DNA of 64,000 nt from Anthonomus grandis grandis. Taxonomy: Eukaryota > Arthropoda > Insecta > Coleoptera > Curculionidae. Both the position numbers and the translations under genes were made by a program. The notes beneath the pieces are model-generated. The model did no database searches and had not been told where the DNA came from. It saw nothing but the letters and a program-made list of their open reading frames with translations. The DNA is taken from contig NC_065549.1 of the NCBI RefSeq assembly GCF_022605725.1, forward strand, positions 31,697,690 through 31,761,689. Reading direction: 5' to 3'. Below are positions 20,950-31,920 of this stretch, piece by piece. Position 1 is the stretch's first letter, and every line of letters starts with the position of its first letter.

Positions 20950-21850
20950 TCGAGGGAATAGTAATGACACATAGCGGGAAACAACTAGAGCGGAAAATTT
21001 GTAACTTGTAATAATCCTTTTTTACTTCTTTCTTTTATCGCCTTACCGAGAAGAATAACATAGAAAGTTGGATTGGAAAATTACTACATGAAAGGTACGT
21101 TAATAAATTTCGATAGGAGTATGTCGACATATAGGATATATCAGAAACAGCGTGGAACTACTGGTTGAGCTCGGGGTAGCTTTTTCCAGAAACTAAAGGA
21201 TTTTTAGTGGCTACAGAAGATCAAGTCATCCTATGCGAGGAACTATTTGAAATTTGTCGTAGGTACTATAGCACGATAGCCTGATAAATGCAGATATCAG
21301 GCTATAGTCAGCATCCAATCGTATTATGTAATGAAATATAGGAGTCTATACAGCATATTAGAGGAGGATAGAGAGCGACACAATATATTAGTGAGAATAC
21401 TCTATCAAGAGCTAGCAGGAAAACTTCTTTTGCTAGTAGATAATTTACCATATTACGAGCATGCCCTGGCATGGAAAAGGACGAGTACACATTTTACTGG
21501 AACCTACTAGAACAGAGTCTACTTACAGATCAGCAAGTTAGTAATAATAGACCTGACTTCATTCTAAAAGATAAAGTTTCTAAGAAAGTAACTCTCATGG
21601 ATGCTGCTATCCCGAACGACAACAAATTAAAAGTGTTATAAAAAAGATCGATAAATGGAAAAATCTAGAACACAAGATTCGAAAAGAATGAGAAATACGA
21701 GAAGTGCAGACTGGTCCAATCATTATCTTAACCACAGGAATAGTTCTGAGAAATCTGACTTTCTAGAATATTAAGCAATGAAAACATTCACAAATTAATT
21801 CAAAAGTCAGTACCTACTGCTATCAACGTCACGCATCGTCGGAAAGATCA
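20950..21850 (+). pseudogene. Third R4/Dong LINE relic
   Basis: Heavily broken. The clearest block is LLTDQQVSNNRPDFILKDKV (21517-21576) followed by TLMDAAIPND, the endonuclease P-D and D residues. It is very similar to the corresponding block at 13795-13890 (LTDQRVSNNRPDLTLIDKIS), so the two belong to the same subfamily. Upstream frames give SSG-type and WNYWLSSG fragments similar to RYWLTSGHFPETEG at 13555. No TAA tail is obvious. Confidence 0.6.
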
Positions 21851-22040
21851 TCGAAAACTCTAGATTCATTCGCACTCCTGAGCGAATTAATCTATAATTA
21901 TTAAATTGAGGGGCCCTTGAGAAAAAGAGAGTTCCCACATAGCTTGATTTGTCTGGAATTGCATCTCCTATGTTAGATATCTGGAATATATTGAGGTTCC
22001 CCCAATCTTAATGGGATTGTAATACCATTTGGTGTATGAT

Positions 22041-22062
22041 CTATTTATTTATTTATTTACGG
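22041..22062 (-). repeat. (AAAT)n LINE tail
   Basis: Plus strand TATTTATTTATTTATTTA. This is the 3' end of the antisense LINE and marks its insertion boundary. Confidence 0.8.
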
Positions 22063-22567
22063 AATCCATTTACAAAAGTGTTACATAGCATACCCATACA
22101 AATATATAGATTCAGATACAAAACTATCTATAAATCAATGAAAGGTGTAGATGAGTTAATTAATTAAAGCCCCTATGAAATAATATTCTTTAACTGCCCC
22201 TTAAAAGATGTAATCCTAAAAGTCAAAAAAGTCAAAAAAGCTTATCTGTCCTGACAGACCATTAGCACTTCGAGCCATTTGTGTAATTGGCTCATTAATA
22301 CCATAATTGGTATGGTGGAATGGGACTGAAAATATTTGTGATTGTCTATTCAATCTGGAAGGCACCCTAAGTTTAAAAAGAGACAATAACTCGGGACAAT
22401 CTATAGTAGCATTTAAAACCTTATGCATAAAACATAAGTCGAGTAATGTTCTTCGTGACTCTAATGTAAGTAAGTTCAGATTATCCCTGACCCACTGATA
22501 GTAATACTCCTGTCTCCTGTAACCACATCTAAAAGCAGCCACCCTTAAAAATTTATTTTAAGTTTTT

Positions 22568-23850
22568 TCATTTCATCTGCTCAATGTAGTAGTTAAATGA
22601 CGGGGACCACACAATTGAGCCATACTCCAAGATGAGCCTAACAAGAGAGCAATAAAGTAATCTAAAAGTAAACAAAGACAAATCAGTTGTAGACCGTTGA
22701 ATAAAATCCAGCATTGTCATTGCCCTACCAGTCACCTGATTGATGTGACTTTTAAAAGACAACCTGGAGTCAATAAATATTCCTAAGTCAGAAACCTCTG
22801 TTTTGACACCAATTGCTACATTATTTATTTTATAAAGAAAAGTAATAGGGTTTCTTTGCTTAGAAAAAGTAATCTTATGGCACTTATTGATATTAAGGGA
22901 CATTCTATTCAAGTGGCATCAATCAAAAACAAATTAAGGTCTTTTTGCAGGAGCACAGCATCAGAAAGGGATGTGATAAGCCTAAATAGCTTCACATCAT
23001 CAGCAAACATTAGCACACGACAATTTTCAAGTTTCCAAACTAAATCAATCAAAAAGAGGCAAAACAAAACAGGACCTGAGTGAGAGCCCTGTGGCACCCC
23101 AGATGGCATCAAAATTTCAGAGGAACATGTATCTCCAAGATTAACAATCTGGGTTCTACCTCTGATGAATCCCGAGATCCACTGAAGAAGAGGCCTCACA
23201 ATACCTAAAGACCTAAGCTTCTGCAAGAGTACCCCAAGGTTAACCCTATCAAAAGCCTTGGAAAAATCTGTATATATTGAGTCAACCTGAAGTCCCTTCT
23301 CCAAGCAGCGGTAGAGGTAGTTGACATACAGCACCAAATTAGCATCAGTAGATCTGCCTTTTATAAATCCAAATTGCTCAGAATTAAATAAAGATTTAAA
23401 ACTCCAGGCAATCCTATGACTGACCAGGCAGTCAAGCAGCTTTGGCAACTCAGATTGGTTACACACAGCCCAATAATTGGAAATTTTATTTCTACTGCCA
23501 GATTTAAAAATGGGTTTTAGAAAACTTCTCTTCCAGAGAGTGGGATAAGGACCAGTACCTAGAGATTTATTAAAAATGAATAGTATTGGTTTCGTGAGAA
23601 CACAAACACATTTCTTTAGGAAGAATGTCGGAATCCCATCTGGTCCAGCGCAGAGCTTATTCTTAGAGGAAGTAATAACCGCATAAACATCCTGCGTTGA
23701 CAGAGTTAAATTGCTCAGACAAATTGATTTATCAAAATCAAAAGATGGTATTTCATTGACTTGCTCATCCGAATAGACGGATGAGAAGTATTCTGCAAAC
23801 ATATCCGCAGGATCCGAGATATTCATACTAATCCTGTTATTGTATGTCAT
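22568..23850 (-). pseudogene. LINE reverse transcriptase
   Basis: A 313-codon frame contains KNKLCAGPDGIPTFFLKKC (start of RT), QFGFIKGRSTDANL, motif A VDSIYTDFSKAFDRVN, motif B SGVPQGSHSGPVLF and motif C LMFADDVKLF with both catalytic Asp residues. A stop near 22909 separates it from the thumb (MNRMSLNINKCHKITF, DLGIFIDSRLSFKSHI). Apart from that stop and the flanking frameshifts the palm is well kept. KPIFKSG followed by YWAVCNQ shows changes in the usual Y-R-P-I segment. Confidence 0.75.
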
Positions 23851-23878
23851 TCTGGAGGGAAGGCTAAAACCAGTTCTT

Positions 23879-24538
23879 TTATTTCGAATATATGACCAGA
23901 AGTACCTCGGATTGCCAGCGAGATTTCGTTTCCACCTTATTAATATATTGTTGATAGCACAACTCTCTTAAGTACTCACATTGATGTCTCAAAAATACAA
24001 ATTCATCATATTCCTGCTGTTGATCACTAATTTTAAACTTTTTGTGAATTTGTTTCTTTCTTATGATCAAACTGCGAAGCTCTGAAGAAAACCAACATGG
24101 AAAAGAAGAACTTTTGTACCTCTTTAGACGAATAAACCTTTCCATTGAGGAGTAGATCATATTATAGAAAATTGAAACTATGACATCAATAGATGTCTCT
24201 CCCAAAAACAATTGATTCCAGTCTATCCCAGCAAGACAATCGTTAATTGCTATGTAATCTCCCTTTCCAAAATCATAAAAATATTCCTCATATATCATAT
24301 CATCAGAATTTTCTGCACAACAAAGGTCAAAACTAATTGCTGTATGGTGCAAGCTATTCTCAAAAATCTTGTCTATTGCACGTTCGACACTAATTAAATC
24401 TGAGCTACTAAATACAAGATCCAAGGCAACCCCGTTGGTATTTAAAACCCCATTTACCTGAAAAAAGTTATAGAAGCTAAAGCAGTTGGCCAGATAAAGC
24501 ACAGACTCTCTGTCATTCTCCAGACAACGACCAACCAT
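23879..24538 (-). pseudogene. LINE endonuclease C-terminal part
   Basis: Frame of 219 codons covering the last part of the apurinic-type endonuclease (TNGVALDLVFSS, then SLHHTAISFDL, where the usual S-D-H motif reads L-H-H) and the linker before the RT (PCWFSSELRSLIIRKKQIHK). A frameshift near 23915 precedes the FWSYIRNKR-like segment that normally leads into the RT. Confidence 0.65.
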
Positions 24539-24543
24539 ATCTA

Positions 24544-25550
24544 TAATATTAATAATAAATTTTATTATTATTCTGCAGAAACAACGAATTTTTAATCATA
24601 TTTTCATAAAAAGGGTTTTACCACTTCATCCAATCGTATTATATAAATAACTATCGTACATTTTATTTTAAAAAAGATACTATACGTTGCGCTAACTAAG
24701 CTCCGTCACGTGAATATTCCTCTTTAATAAATTATTTTAATTAAATAGATAAATGTAAAAGTGGCAATTAAAAAATAGTAAAACCTTTATCATTTAATAT
24801 GTACATTTAAGATTCCAGTCACACTAGGACGTATTTTTCTGAAAAGAACTAACGCTATTTTGATACGTATTAATTGGGACGATAAATATCTTTGCATAGT
24901 TCAAGTTTATATATTTAGTCAGTAATATTCCGTTTAAATCATTCTTGTTGAATCATATGTTTTTTAATTATGTGTTCCAAATTGTCTCATTTCTTTTAAG
25001 CAAAATTTTTGGTTAGATGGCGCTTAAGCCGAGTTATTCTTTAACGAGAAAAAAACAAAAAAAATAATCAAAATAGAAAGAAATCCACGAATCAATTAAA
25101 AGTCAGATGTGTAATTGATTTATAGAAAAATATACAAATACATATAAAAATAAAAGAAATGAAAAGGGCAGATGGCACTTATATAAGAATATAAGAATAA
25201 TAAACGTATTTAAAAACTACAATTTAATTTTTTATTAGTCGCTATTCTCTGGAATCATAAATACTCAATATGGCAATATTATAGTGAAAACATTACTCAT
25301 ACATTAATAAATCATAGATACAGGGAAAAATGGTTTATCACATTTTTATAACCAGATATTTTTACCAGTTTATAAAAAAATGCATATAAAACAGGCCATA
25401 TGATGGATACTAAAATAAGGTCAGTATATTTAATAAACCAGGTCCGTATATTTAATATCTTGCTTCTCCAATATAGTTGAAAATCGAGAATTGTCTAAAC
25501 GTACATAAAAAAAGATGCCCACATAATTACAGGGTAAGGCATGATTGTTA
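24544..25550. other. No gene seen
   Basis: AT-rich spacer between two antisense LINEs. No domain or repeat boundary recognised. Confidence 0.4.
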
Positions 25551-25844
25551 TTTATTTATTTATTTAGCAGTTTATTTCCAACAGGCAAAGCCCAGTTACA
25601 GGAAAATCTACAATTATTGTTTTGAAAATGTAAACAAGTATTAAATTACTATAAATTAAATAACAAAAAGAAAGAAAAATAAGAAAAACTTAAATTACTA
25701 TAGTAACATCATGTATATCAAAATTAAAGGAGATGTAAATTAACATTAGAATGAACAAAGAAAGGGATTCATCGAACAAGGGAAAAAAGGAAGAGAAAAA
25801 GAATTATGGTAACTGTTGGTTTGTCAGAGACAAAACTAGATCCT

Positions 25845-27178
25845 TTATGGAGCATACAATGCAGAATTAAAAATTCTGCACATTTGATATACGGGATCCT
25901 GAAACCTAATGTTAGTTCTGGCGCGATTTAAAGCAAAAGTGATATTTGCTCTAGAAGCAAATCGTGGTACATGAAATAGAATATCGTTCAACAGAGGAGG
26001 AGAATTTATTTGATTATTGACCAACTTCCATAAGAATGTTACAAAATGAATTGTTCTCCTCATGACCAGAGATGGCCATGGGCAGATTAAATCTACCTAA
26101 CATCAGATCATGATCATGTCCCCTAACAGGATGTAGTCCATCCTCACGAATCATAAGAAACTTTAAAACCCTTCTCTGAACACTCTCGATGTAGCCAACA
26201 AGGCATTCATAGAAAGGACACCACACCAAGGAATCGTATTCTAGTCTTGAACTAATAAAGAAAAAGTACAATAGTTTTATTGAGTTTGAGTTGTTAAAGA
26301 GTCGGCTATTTCGAATGACAAAACCCAGAAGTTTCAACGAGGAGGTTACTGTCTGTTCAATATATGGCACAAATGTGAGCCTATCGTCGAATACAACCCC
26401 CAGATCTTTAATAGAAGTACTTCTACAGAGGATTTGATTGTCTATATTGTAATTAAACAAAACAGGATCCTTGGTTCGGTGAAAGGAGATCACACAGCAT
26501 TTCGAGATGTTAAGACATAACTGATTTCGACTGCATCACCCCCTAATTAGGTCCAAGTTACTCTGTAAGAACAAGCTGTCCAAGATACTATTGATACACC
26601 AGATTATTTTCAGATCATCAGCATAAGCTAGTCTAAGGCAGGAAATCAATTCTATAAGATCATTAATATAAAAGATAAAAAGAAGTGGGCCGAGACTGGA
26701 TCCCTGTGGTACTCCAGAAGTTGAAACAAAGGTATTATATCTGCAACCTTCCACCTCAACAAACTGTAGACGGCAATAAGGTATGACGAAAGCAACGAAA
26801 TTCGCCTTTCTGAGAAGTTGAATTGTTTGTTCAATTTTTCCAGCAGAATGCTATGATTTATCTGATCGAAAGCCTTATTGAAATCAGTATACACCACATC
26901 AACCTGACTTTTTCTATCGAGGGCTGAAGAAAAAAATGAGTCACATTACAGAGGTTAGTGATGCACGACCTTTTAGGAATAAAACCGTGCTGATCTATAG
27001 AGTGTAGTGATTGAACTTGGGGAAGAATTCTGTTATAAACAATAGTTTCAAAAGTTTTGGAAAAATTGCAAAGTATGGAGATAGGTCGGTAGTTGTCGAT
27101 TCTGTTTATATCGTCTTTTTTGTGAATTGGTATCACTTTAGCACATTTCCAGACGCCTGGAAATTTGCCCGTTTTCAA
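25845..27178 (-). pseudogene. LINE reverse transcriptase in several frames
   Basis: Blocks in order: WKCAKVIPIHKKDDINRIDN and YRPISILCNFSKTFE, QHGFIPKRSCITNL, motif A MVYTDFNKAFDQINHSILL, motif B TSGVPQGSSLGPLLF, motif C LAYADDLKII, thumb IKDLGVVFDDRLTFVPYI, and C-terminal RIFNSALYAP. All catalytic residues are kept, but at least four frameshifts split the frame, so no full protein is made. The enzyme would have carried out target-primed reverse transcription. Confidence 0.75.
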
Positions 27179-27299
27179 AATAAGGTTAAAAATATGACAT
27201 AAAGGCTGACAAAGGACAACATGCAGTCTTTAGCCACAAAACTTGGAACACCATCTGGACCGGCTGTCAACTTGTTTTTTAGCCTCCGACTAGCAGCAA

Positions 27300-27883
27300 T
27301 AATTTCCTCAGTGGTAATTGATGGAAGAATGTCAATGAGGTCTGAGGAATTAGAAGGAGGATAGGTTTCTGCGAGGTTGATTGGATCTTTATGATAGACA
27401 GAAGTGAAGAGTGACCTTTCTTAGCTCTAACAAAAGACCAAAACGATGAGGGATCAGTGACAATGTTCTCCTCGGCTTGGGCACAAATGAGTTGTAGGCC
27501 TCACGGGCTTGAGATTTTACTGTCTGACAAAGCCTGTTGTATCTGGAAAGATTCAATTCAGTTGGAGAGGATCTATAATCACGATATGCTTTTTCCTTCT
27601 TAAAGATATTAGAAATAATTTGTTTTGAAAACCATACTGGAAATTGCCGTCGTCTTCGTTGTTTTAAAGGTGCTGAAGCAGCAAAAGCTTAATCAAATCT
27701 TTTGTAAAGTTCCTTGCAAGCGATGTCAACGTCAGAAGACTGCAAGACGGACAACCAGTCTGCATCAAGCAACAAATTATACATGAGTGGAAAGTCTGCT
27801 TTTCTGAAGTTAAACTGCTGTAGATTATTTGAACTTAAAGGTCTAAAGTCAACAAGGTCTGAAAGTCTCTCTCGGTTGTGCAA
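27300..27883 (-). pseudogene. LINE endonuclease-RT linker remnant
   Basis: Includes FNFRKADFPLMYNLLLDADW (27820-27760), matching the post-endonuclease F-N-F-x-K-A-D-x-x-x-L segment of Jockey-type ORF2. In another frame, 27690-27560 gives RRQFPVWFSKQIISNIFKK, the W-F-S/N segment. The endonuclease active site is not included. Confidence 0.55.
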
Positions 27884-28029
27884 GGAGGGACATAGATTAC
27901 AAATAAATAAAATACAAAATAACCATAAGTGAGCTTACAACCTAAAATATCTATAAGTGATTTATAAAGTATAGGCAATAAAACCCGTTTTTTAATAAAA
28001 CCATAACTATGGTCTAAGCCTATTCACGT

Positions 28030-29870
28030 TAAAACTAAAAAAAAAGAAAAATTTGCCATTCTGCCCATGGATGACCGACAATAGTTATAAGAGGATACTT
28101 TTTTAAGACTTTTTTACTGTTGAGAATTACTGTATGGTGCTTTAAAGCTTCTTCTACATTTAAAGCATAAACAAGGTTTTTTATCATTAAATATAGCTCT
28201 TGTCGATTAGATTGCAAAATGCACGTCACATAACCAAGTCCAACATGTTTTAAAAAATGAAATTGGCCCAACAAAAGCACAGAACCAGCAAAATTTTTTT
28301 TAAGGGATTTCTTTCTTTCATGTCATTGTCAGTTAATAATACTGTAGGGTATCTTTGTTTATAAAATGAGTCAGGCGGTAATATATTTTTCATTTCCTGT
28401 AATGCTTCATCAAAAATTTACTCCTTTTTAGTATCAGTTATGTGGCAAGCCACCTGCCACTGTTGGCGTTATAAAGAAATATATTCGATGTATCTGTTTG
28501 TCCATTCCACCAGAAGCATCGACCATTACCAACTCTCGACTTTGACTTATGTTTTGATGAGCTCGAGACATAATTGGAGTACACAAAACTACAAAATAGT
28601 GATTATCATCTTTGGTTTTGTAAAGCTTTGCTCTTCCTTGATTATATGTTTTAGTGTATTCATCCAATTTTGCTTTTAAATTTTCTAACATCAAATTTCT
28701 TAAAATAAAATAGGTTTATCGTTAAAACCCACCACTGCATAGGTAGATCCAGGTTTTTCAGTTTGATTATTTGTTTATGTTTTAGTTAATATAGTTAGTT
28801 GTAGCTCTCGCAGCCTTACGGTAATATTTTTTTCATTACGATACAACCTTATGTCTTTTTGTACAACCCTGTATGTTTATATATGTATATGTTGTACCCC
28901 TCTAAAATGAACCTTGGATCTACCACTTTGTACTTTAAAGTAACAGCAAAATGTTAAGTAAAATTACCTGTAAAACATCCATACTCTTTTGAAAACTCCT
29001 TTTCAAACAATTTATGTGCTACAGAAACTGTCAGGACATAATGAGTATCTGCTGCCATTTCATAATAATTTTCTGGATTTTCCAGCAACAAATCTGTTTT
29101 TAAACAATGCAAGGCCGATGAAGGGTTATGACCTTGTCGAAAAAGGCTCTGAAGTTTTGCCCTGGTCTCATCTGACATGTCACGATATTTTAAAACTGCT
29201 GCACTAATAATGCAATGATTATGCGTAGCCTTAAATGTTACAATAGCTGGCCATTCAGCAACAAGATGGTCTACATTTTTAGCTCTAGATTTAGCTATAT
29301 ACCTAAAAATAGTAAAAACATAGCATCCATACTTTTATGGAGTTAAGATTTTTGCTTTAAAATATTACAAACCTTTTAATGACAATATTAAGCTTTGCTG
29401 GACAATCTGTATTTCGTGTAGATCTTATTCCCTTGACTCTTTTATCTGTAAGATAAATGCAACGTAGATCAACCTTGTAAATATTAATTTTTCCACAATT
29501 TGGATATGTAGCAGCTTTTCTCCAGCTGGTTTTCGTGTGTTGCTCATAATTCTTAAGCCAAACCTATTGAAAGTATAATATTTTAAAAATTCAAAAATTA
29601 ATAAAAGTGTTTAATTAAGTCCAATGCACTATTTGCTACTGAACTGATTTGCTAGTGAACCAGAGCCTTTACAGTATTATAAATAAATATTTAATAACAA
29701 TATTAATTTTTAAAAAAGTGTATTTGTTTACTTGCCTCAGCAGAAGACTTATCCTTCACTTCTTTTATTCTCATCACTTCCTCATTAGTTTAGATATTGC
29801 CTTTAGTATGCACTACTAAATATGTATAGACTAATGGTAAATTCAGCAATATATGTTCATTTACGTCCAT
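28030..29870 (-). pseudogene. Multi-exon MULE-like transposase gene relic
   Basis: Four exons on the minus strand can be read with consistent phases: 29870-29736, 29565-29373, 29302-28968 and 28684 to about 28030. Introns are 29735-29566 (GC-AG, donor GAG/GCAAGT), 29372-29303 (GT-AG) and 28967-28685 (GT-AG). Exon 2 encodes a zinc-type domain (TYPNCGKINIYKVDLRC, then DCPAKL). Exon 3 has EWPAIVTFKATHNHCIISAA and the MSDETRAKLQSLFRQGHNPS segment. Exon 4 has LVMVDASGGMD and LLTDNDMKERNPL, which look like the first two acidic positions of a MULE-type DDE domain. Damage includes a stop in exon 1, a 2-nt insertion (GAGA) in exon 2, and frameshifts and stops in exon 4. The C-terminal zinc-finger end is missing. 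Family assignment is from motif memory. Confidence 0.6.
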
Positions 29871-29989
29871 TTTTTATTATTTCATCCTGTAGATTTTCAA
29901 TTTTTCAATTTCAATTTTAACTCTAACCTAATAACCAATAACCGCTTTAATAACACTAATAACCTGCACGGCAAAGTGAGTACAAAACA

Positions 29990-30150
29990 AAAACAAAACA
30001 AAGTATCACGTGATCGCTTTTAACCAATCAAATTCGCCTATACGTTTTCCATTACTGAACCCATTAGGATCGGCGAAAATGCACGCCGCTAAATCGCATT
30101 TTTGATTCCACTGACACCAGGAATCTTCACCAGTGACGTCGTCAAAAAAT
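29990..30150. promoter_or_regulatory. Possible promoter upstream of the MULE-like relic
   Basis: Just upstream of the exon 1 ATG (29870, minus strand) lie a palindromic E-box ATCACGTGAT (30005-30014), a CCAAT box (30023-30027) and a CRE-like TGACGTCG (about 30135). This clustering is unusual for the surrounding AT-rich sequence. Whether it was a working promoter is a guess. Confidence 0.3.
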
Positions 30151-31150
30151 ATTTGCATGATAAATATTTATTAATAATAGATAATGCTTTACATTGTAAG
30201 CAATATTATCGTTTATAAACTCGTATGCGTTTTTAACGTAACTGTACCTGCCTAATAAAAAATATTTTCATGGAAACTAAACATCTTAAAATTATTAGAG
30301 ATTTTTTAATAGGTTTTTATTTAGATTTATTTCTATGTTCCCTTTTTCTACGTTTATGTTGACGATTCTGCCTTGATATGATGTTATGATAGTATCGGTA
30401 TTTACATGTGATAAGATCGTCTTGAATCGCCTTTTTCCCATGATGTGGCCCAAACGGCACATATTTTTACCATCGTAACAGTTGATAAAAACACTCAAAT
30501 GGGATCTTTTTCCTTTTTCCAACAAAAACTAAAGAAAAAACGCAGAACTTCACAAATGCCGAATGTAAACAAAAAGCCATTTGACAAGATAATATTTCGC
30601 AAGATGACATCCGCTTTTGCTTGCGGTGTTGCCATTCCAAATTTCTTAAAAGCGGTTATAGGAATAAGAATGTTAATAATTTTTTTTTTTTGCTTTGAAG
30701 ATATTATTCTTCCGCTTAGAATAAAATATATTTATTTTTATTTATTGTTTCACCAAACAAATTAATTACAATTACAATATTTATATAACTTAGCATAGTA
30801 TTTTCTTGGTTGTACGATAGGCTGTATAGAATTGCAGCCATTCAGTTACTTTCACACAAGAGTGCTGAATACTGTTTTAGCCCTAACCTAATTAAAAATA
30901 TTGTTTTCTTGATAAATCTTGCTTTTAACCGCTTTTTCTACTGGATGACTACACTAATATATATTAATACATCCATACAGAAGTAGGGAGCAAATCTTTT
31001 CAAAACCATAAGCAGGCAGGTACCACATATTCTACTTAACAATAAAAAATTGAAAGTTGAATAGAAATCCATATTTTGTAGGAGAATGCGGATATAAAGA
31101 TTACAAATAGGGGAAGTCTTTATTTCCAAGAAAAATGCATATAGGTCACT
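30151..31150. other. No gene confidently recognised
   Basis: Overlapping open frames on both strands at 30295-30525 (minus, 76 codons) and 30445-30765 (plus, 106 codons) have no motif I know; at most one is real. The minus one has a more protein-like composition (GHIMGKRRFKTILSHVNT) but no context supports it. Confidence 0.3.
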
Positions 31151-31157
31151 TGGTAAT

Positions 31158-31199
31158 GTATTATGCATTTCGGCTGTGTAAACAGCGATCATCAGATAC
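31158..31199 (-). ncRNA. Hammerhead ribozyme (Penelope type)
   Basis: Minus strand: helix I GTAT, box CTGATGA, stem-loop II GCTG-TTTACA-CAGC with flanking TC/C, then GAAAT, a minimal stem III with GC loop, ATA at the cleavage site, and the helix I partner ATAC. All core bases expected for a hammerhead (CUGAUGA, GAAA, U-H cleavage triplet) are present. The very short stem III is the form reported for Penelope-like elements. The base step next to the core in stem II is a mismatch (U/C), so activity may be reduced. Confidence 0.65.
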
Positions 31200-31582
31200 T
31201 AAAATAAGATACAGGTAATTCAAGACAGTTTTAAAAAAGAGCATATTCACACTATAACAATATAGACTTAGAACTTACCAGAACATTACAAAAAACATAT
31301 ACGTTCAAATAAAACAAAAATTACCCGTTATCGGAAATAAAAAACAACAATAAATAAAAGAATTAAAATTAAAAACATAGTACAATAAGGATATCTACGA
31401 TTCAAAATATAAAATTTATTCTTAAGACGATACAGATTTCTACATATTAAAAGAAGGTACTATAAGGAACTATTGTATATTAGCGTTGCGTTAAAGAAAA
31501 GATTTTAAATTTTGACTAATACAAATGTTAAAGATGAAAGAGTTAAAAACAATAAAGGTAAAAGTTATTTTCTATTTCGCTA

Positions 31583-31920
31583 TTAAAGTTTATTCTTAAA
31601 CAAAGCCAGTTGACTCTTGATTATTTTTCTATCTCCGAAAGAAAACTCATTCCCATGAATCCCTCCACTCCTCTCCTTTACTGCCTACCGAAAATACATA
31701 AAGCTAACTACCCTGTTCGTCCAGTAGTTGCCTACATGAACTCTCCTGCTTCCAGACTTTCTTCTTGGTTATCTTCTATTTTACCTTCTACGTTAAACTT
31801 CAACAATCCTTTTTCTATAAAAAAATTCTTTTGAATTAACTGAACATTTATTTCCTATCCAGATACCACCCCAATCCTGGCTTATCTCCTTTGATGTTAC
31901 TAACTTGTTTTTTGTATTGT
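31583..31920 (+). pseudogene. Penelope-like RT, N-terminal fragment
   Basis: YCLPKIHKANYPVRPVVAYM followed by NSPASRLSSWLS is the conserved Penelope RT segment (L-P-K-I-H-K ... R-P-I-V-S). A frameshift at the A-run near 31825 leads to SWLISFDVTNLFF, the start of RT motif A with its Asp. The sequence then stops matching at about 31920, so the catalytic YVDD and the endonuclease are missing. Orientation is opposite to the nearby ribozyme at 31158-31199, so they may come from different copies. Confidence 0.7.

Larger units (their letters stand above)
22041..24543 (-). mobile_element. Jockey/CR1-like LINE, 5' truncated, antisense
   Basis: Minus strand carries the end of the endonuclease (24538-23879), the reverse transcriptase (23850-22568) and the C-terminal domain (22542-22216), then an (AAAT)n tail seen on the plus strand as TATTTATTTATTTATTT at 22041-22062. 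The endonuclease N-terminal half is absent, the common 5' truncation of LINE insertions. Three or more frameshifts separate the blocks. Confidence 0.8.
25551..27930 (-). mobile_element. Second antisense Jockey/CR1-like LINE
   Basis: The (AAAT)n tail is at 25551-25567 (plus strand TTATTTATTTATTTATTTAG). Going up the minus strand: C-terminal domain 26063-25845, thumb 26493-26014, motif B/C 26754-26536, motif A 26897-26800, fingers 27178-26900, linker and endonuclease end 27883-27300. 5' truncated near 27900. Same architecture and tail as 22041-24543 but clearly a different copy and probably a different subfamily. Confidence 0.8.

Noticed and set aside
30295..30765. Overlapping plus and minus frames, possible host gene
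   Set aside because: No motif, no splice context, and the two frames exclude each other. Left as unassigned.
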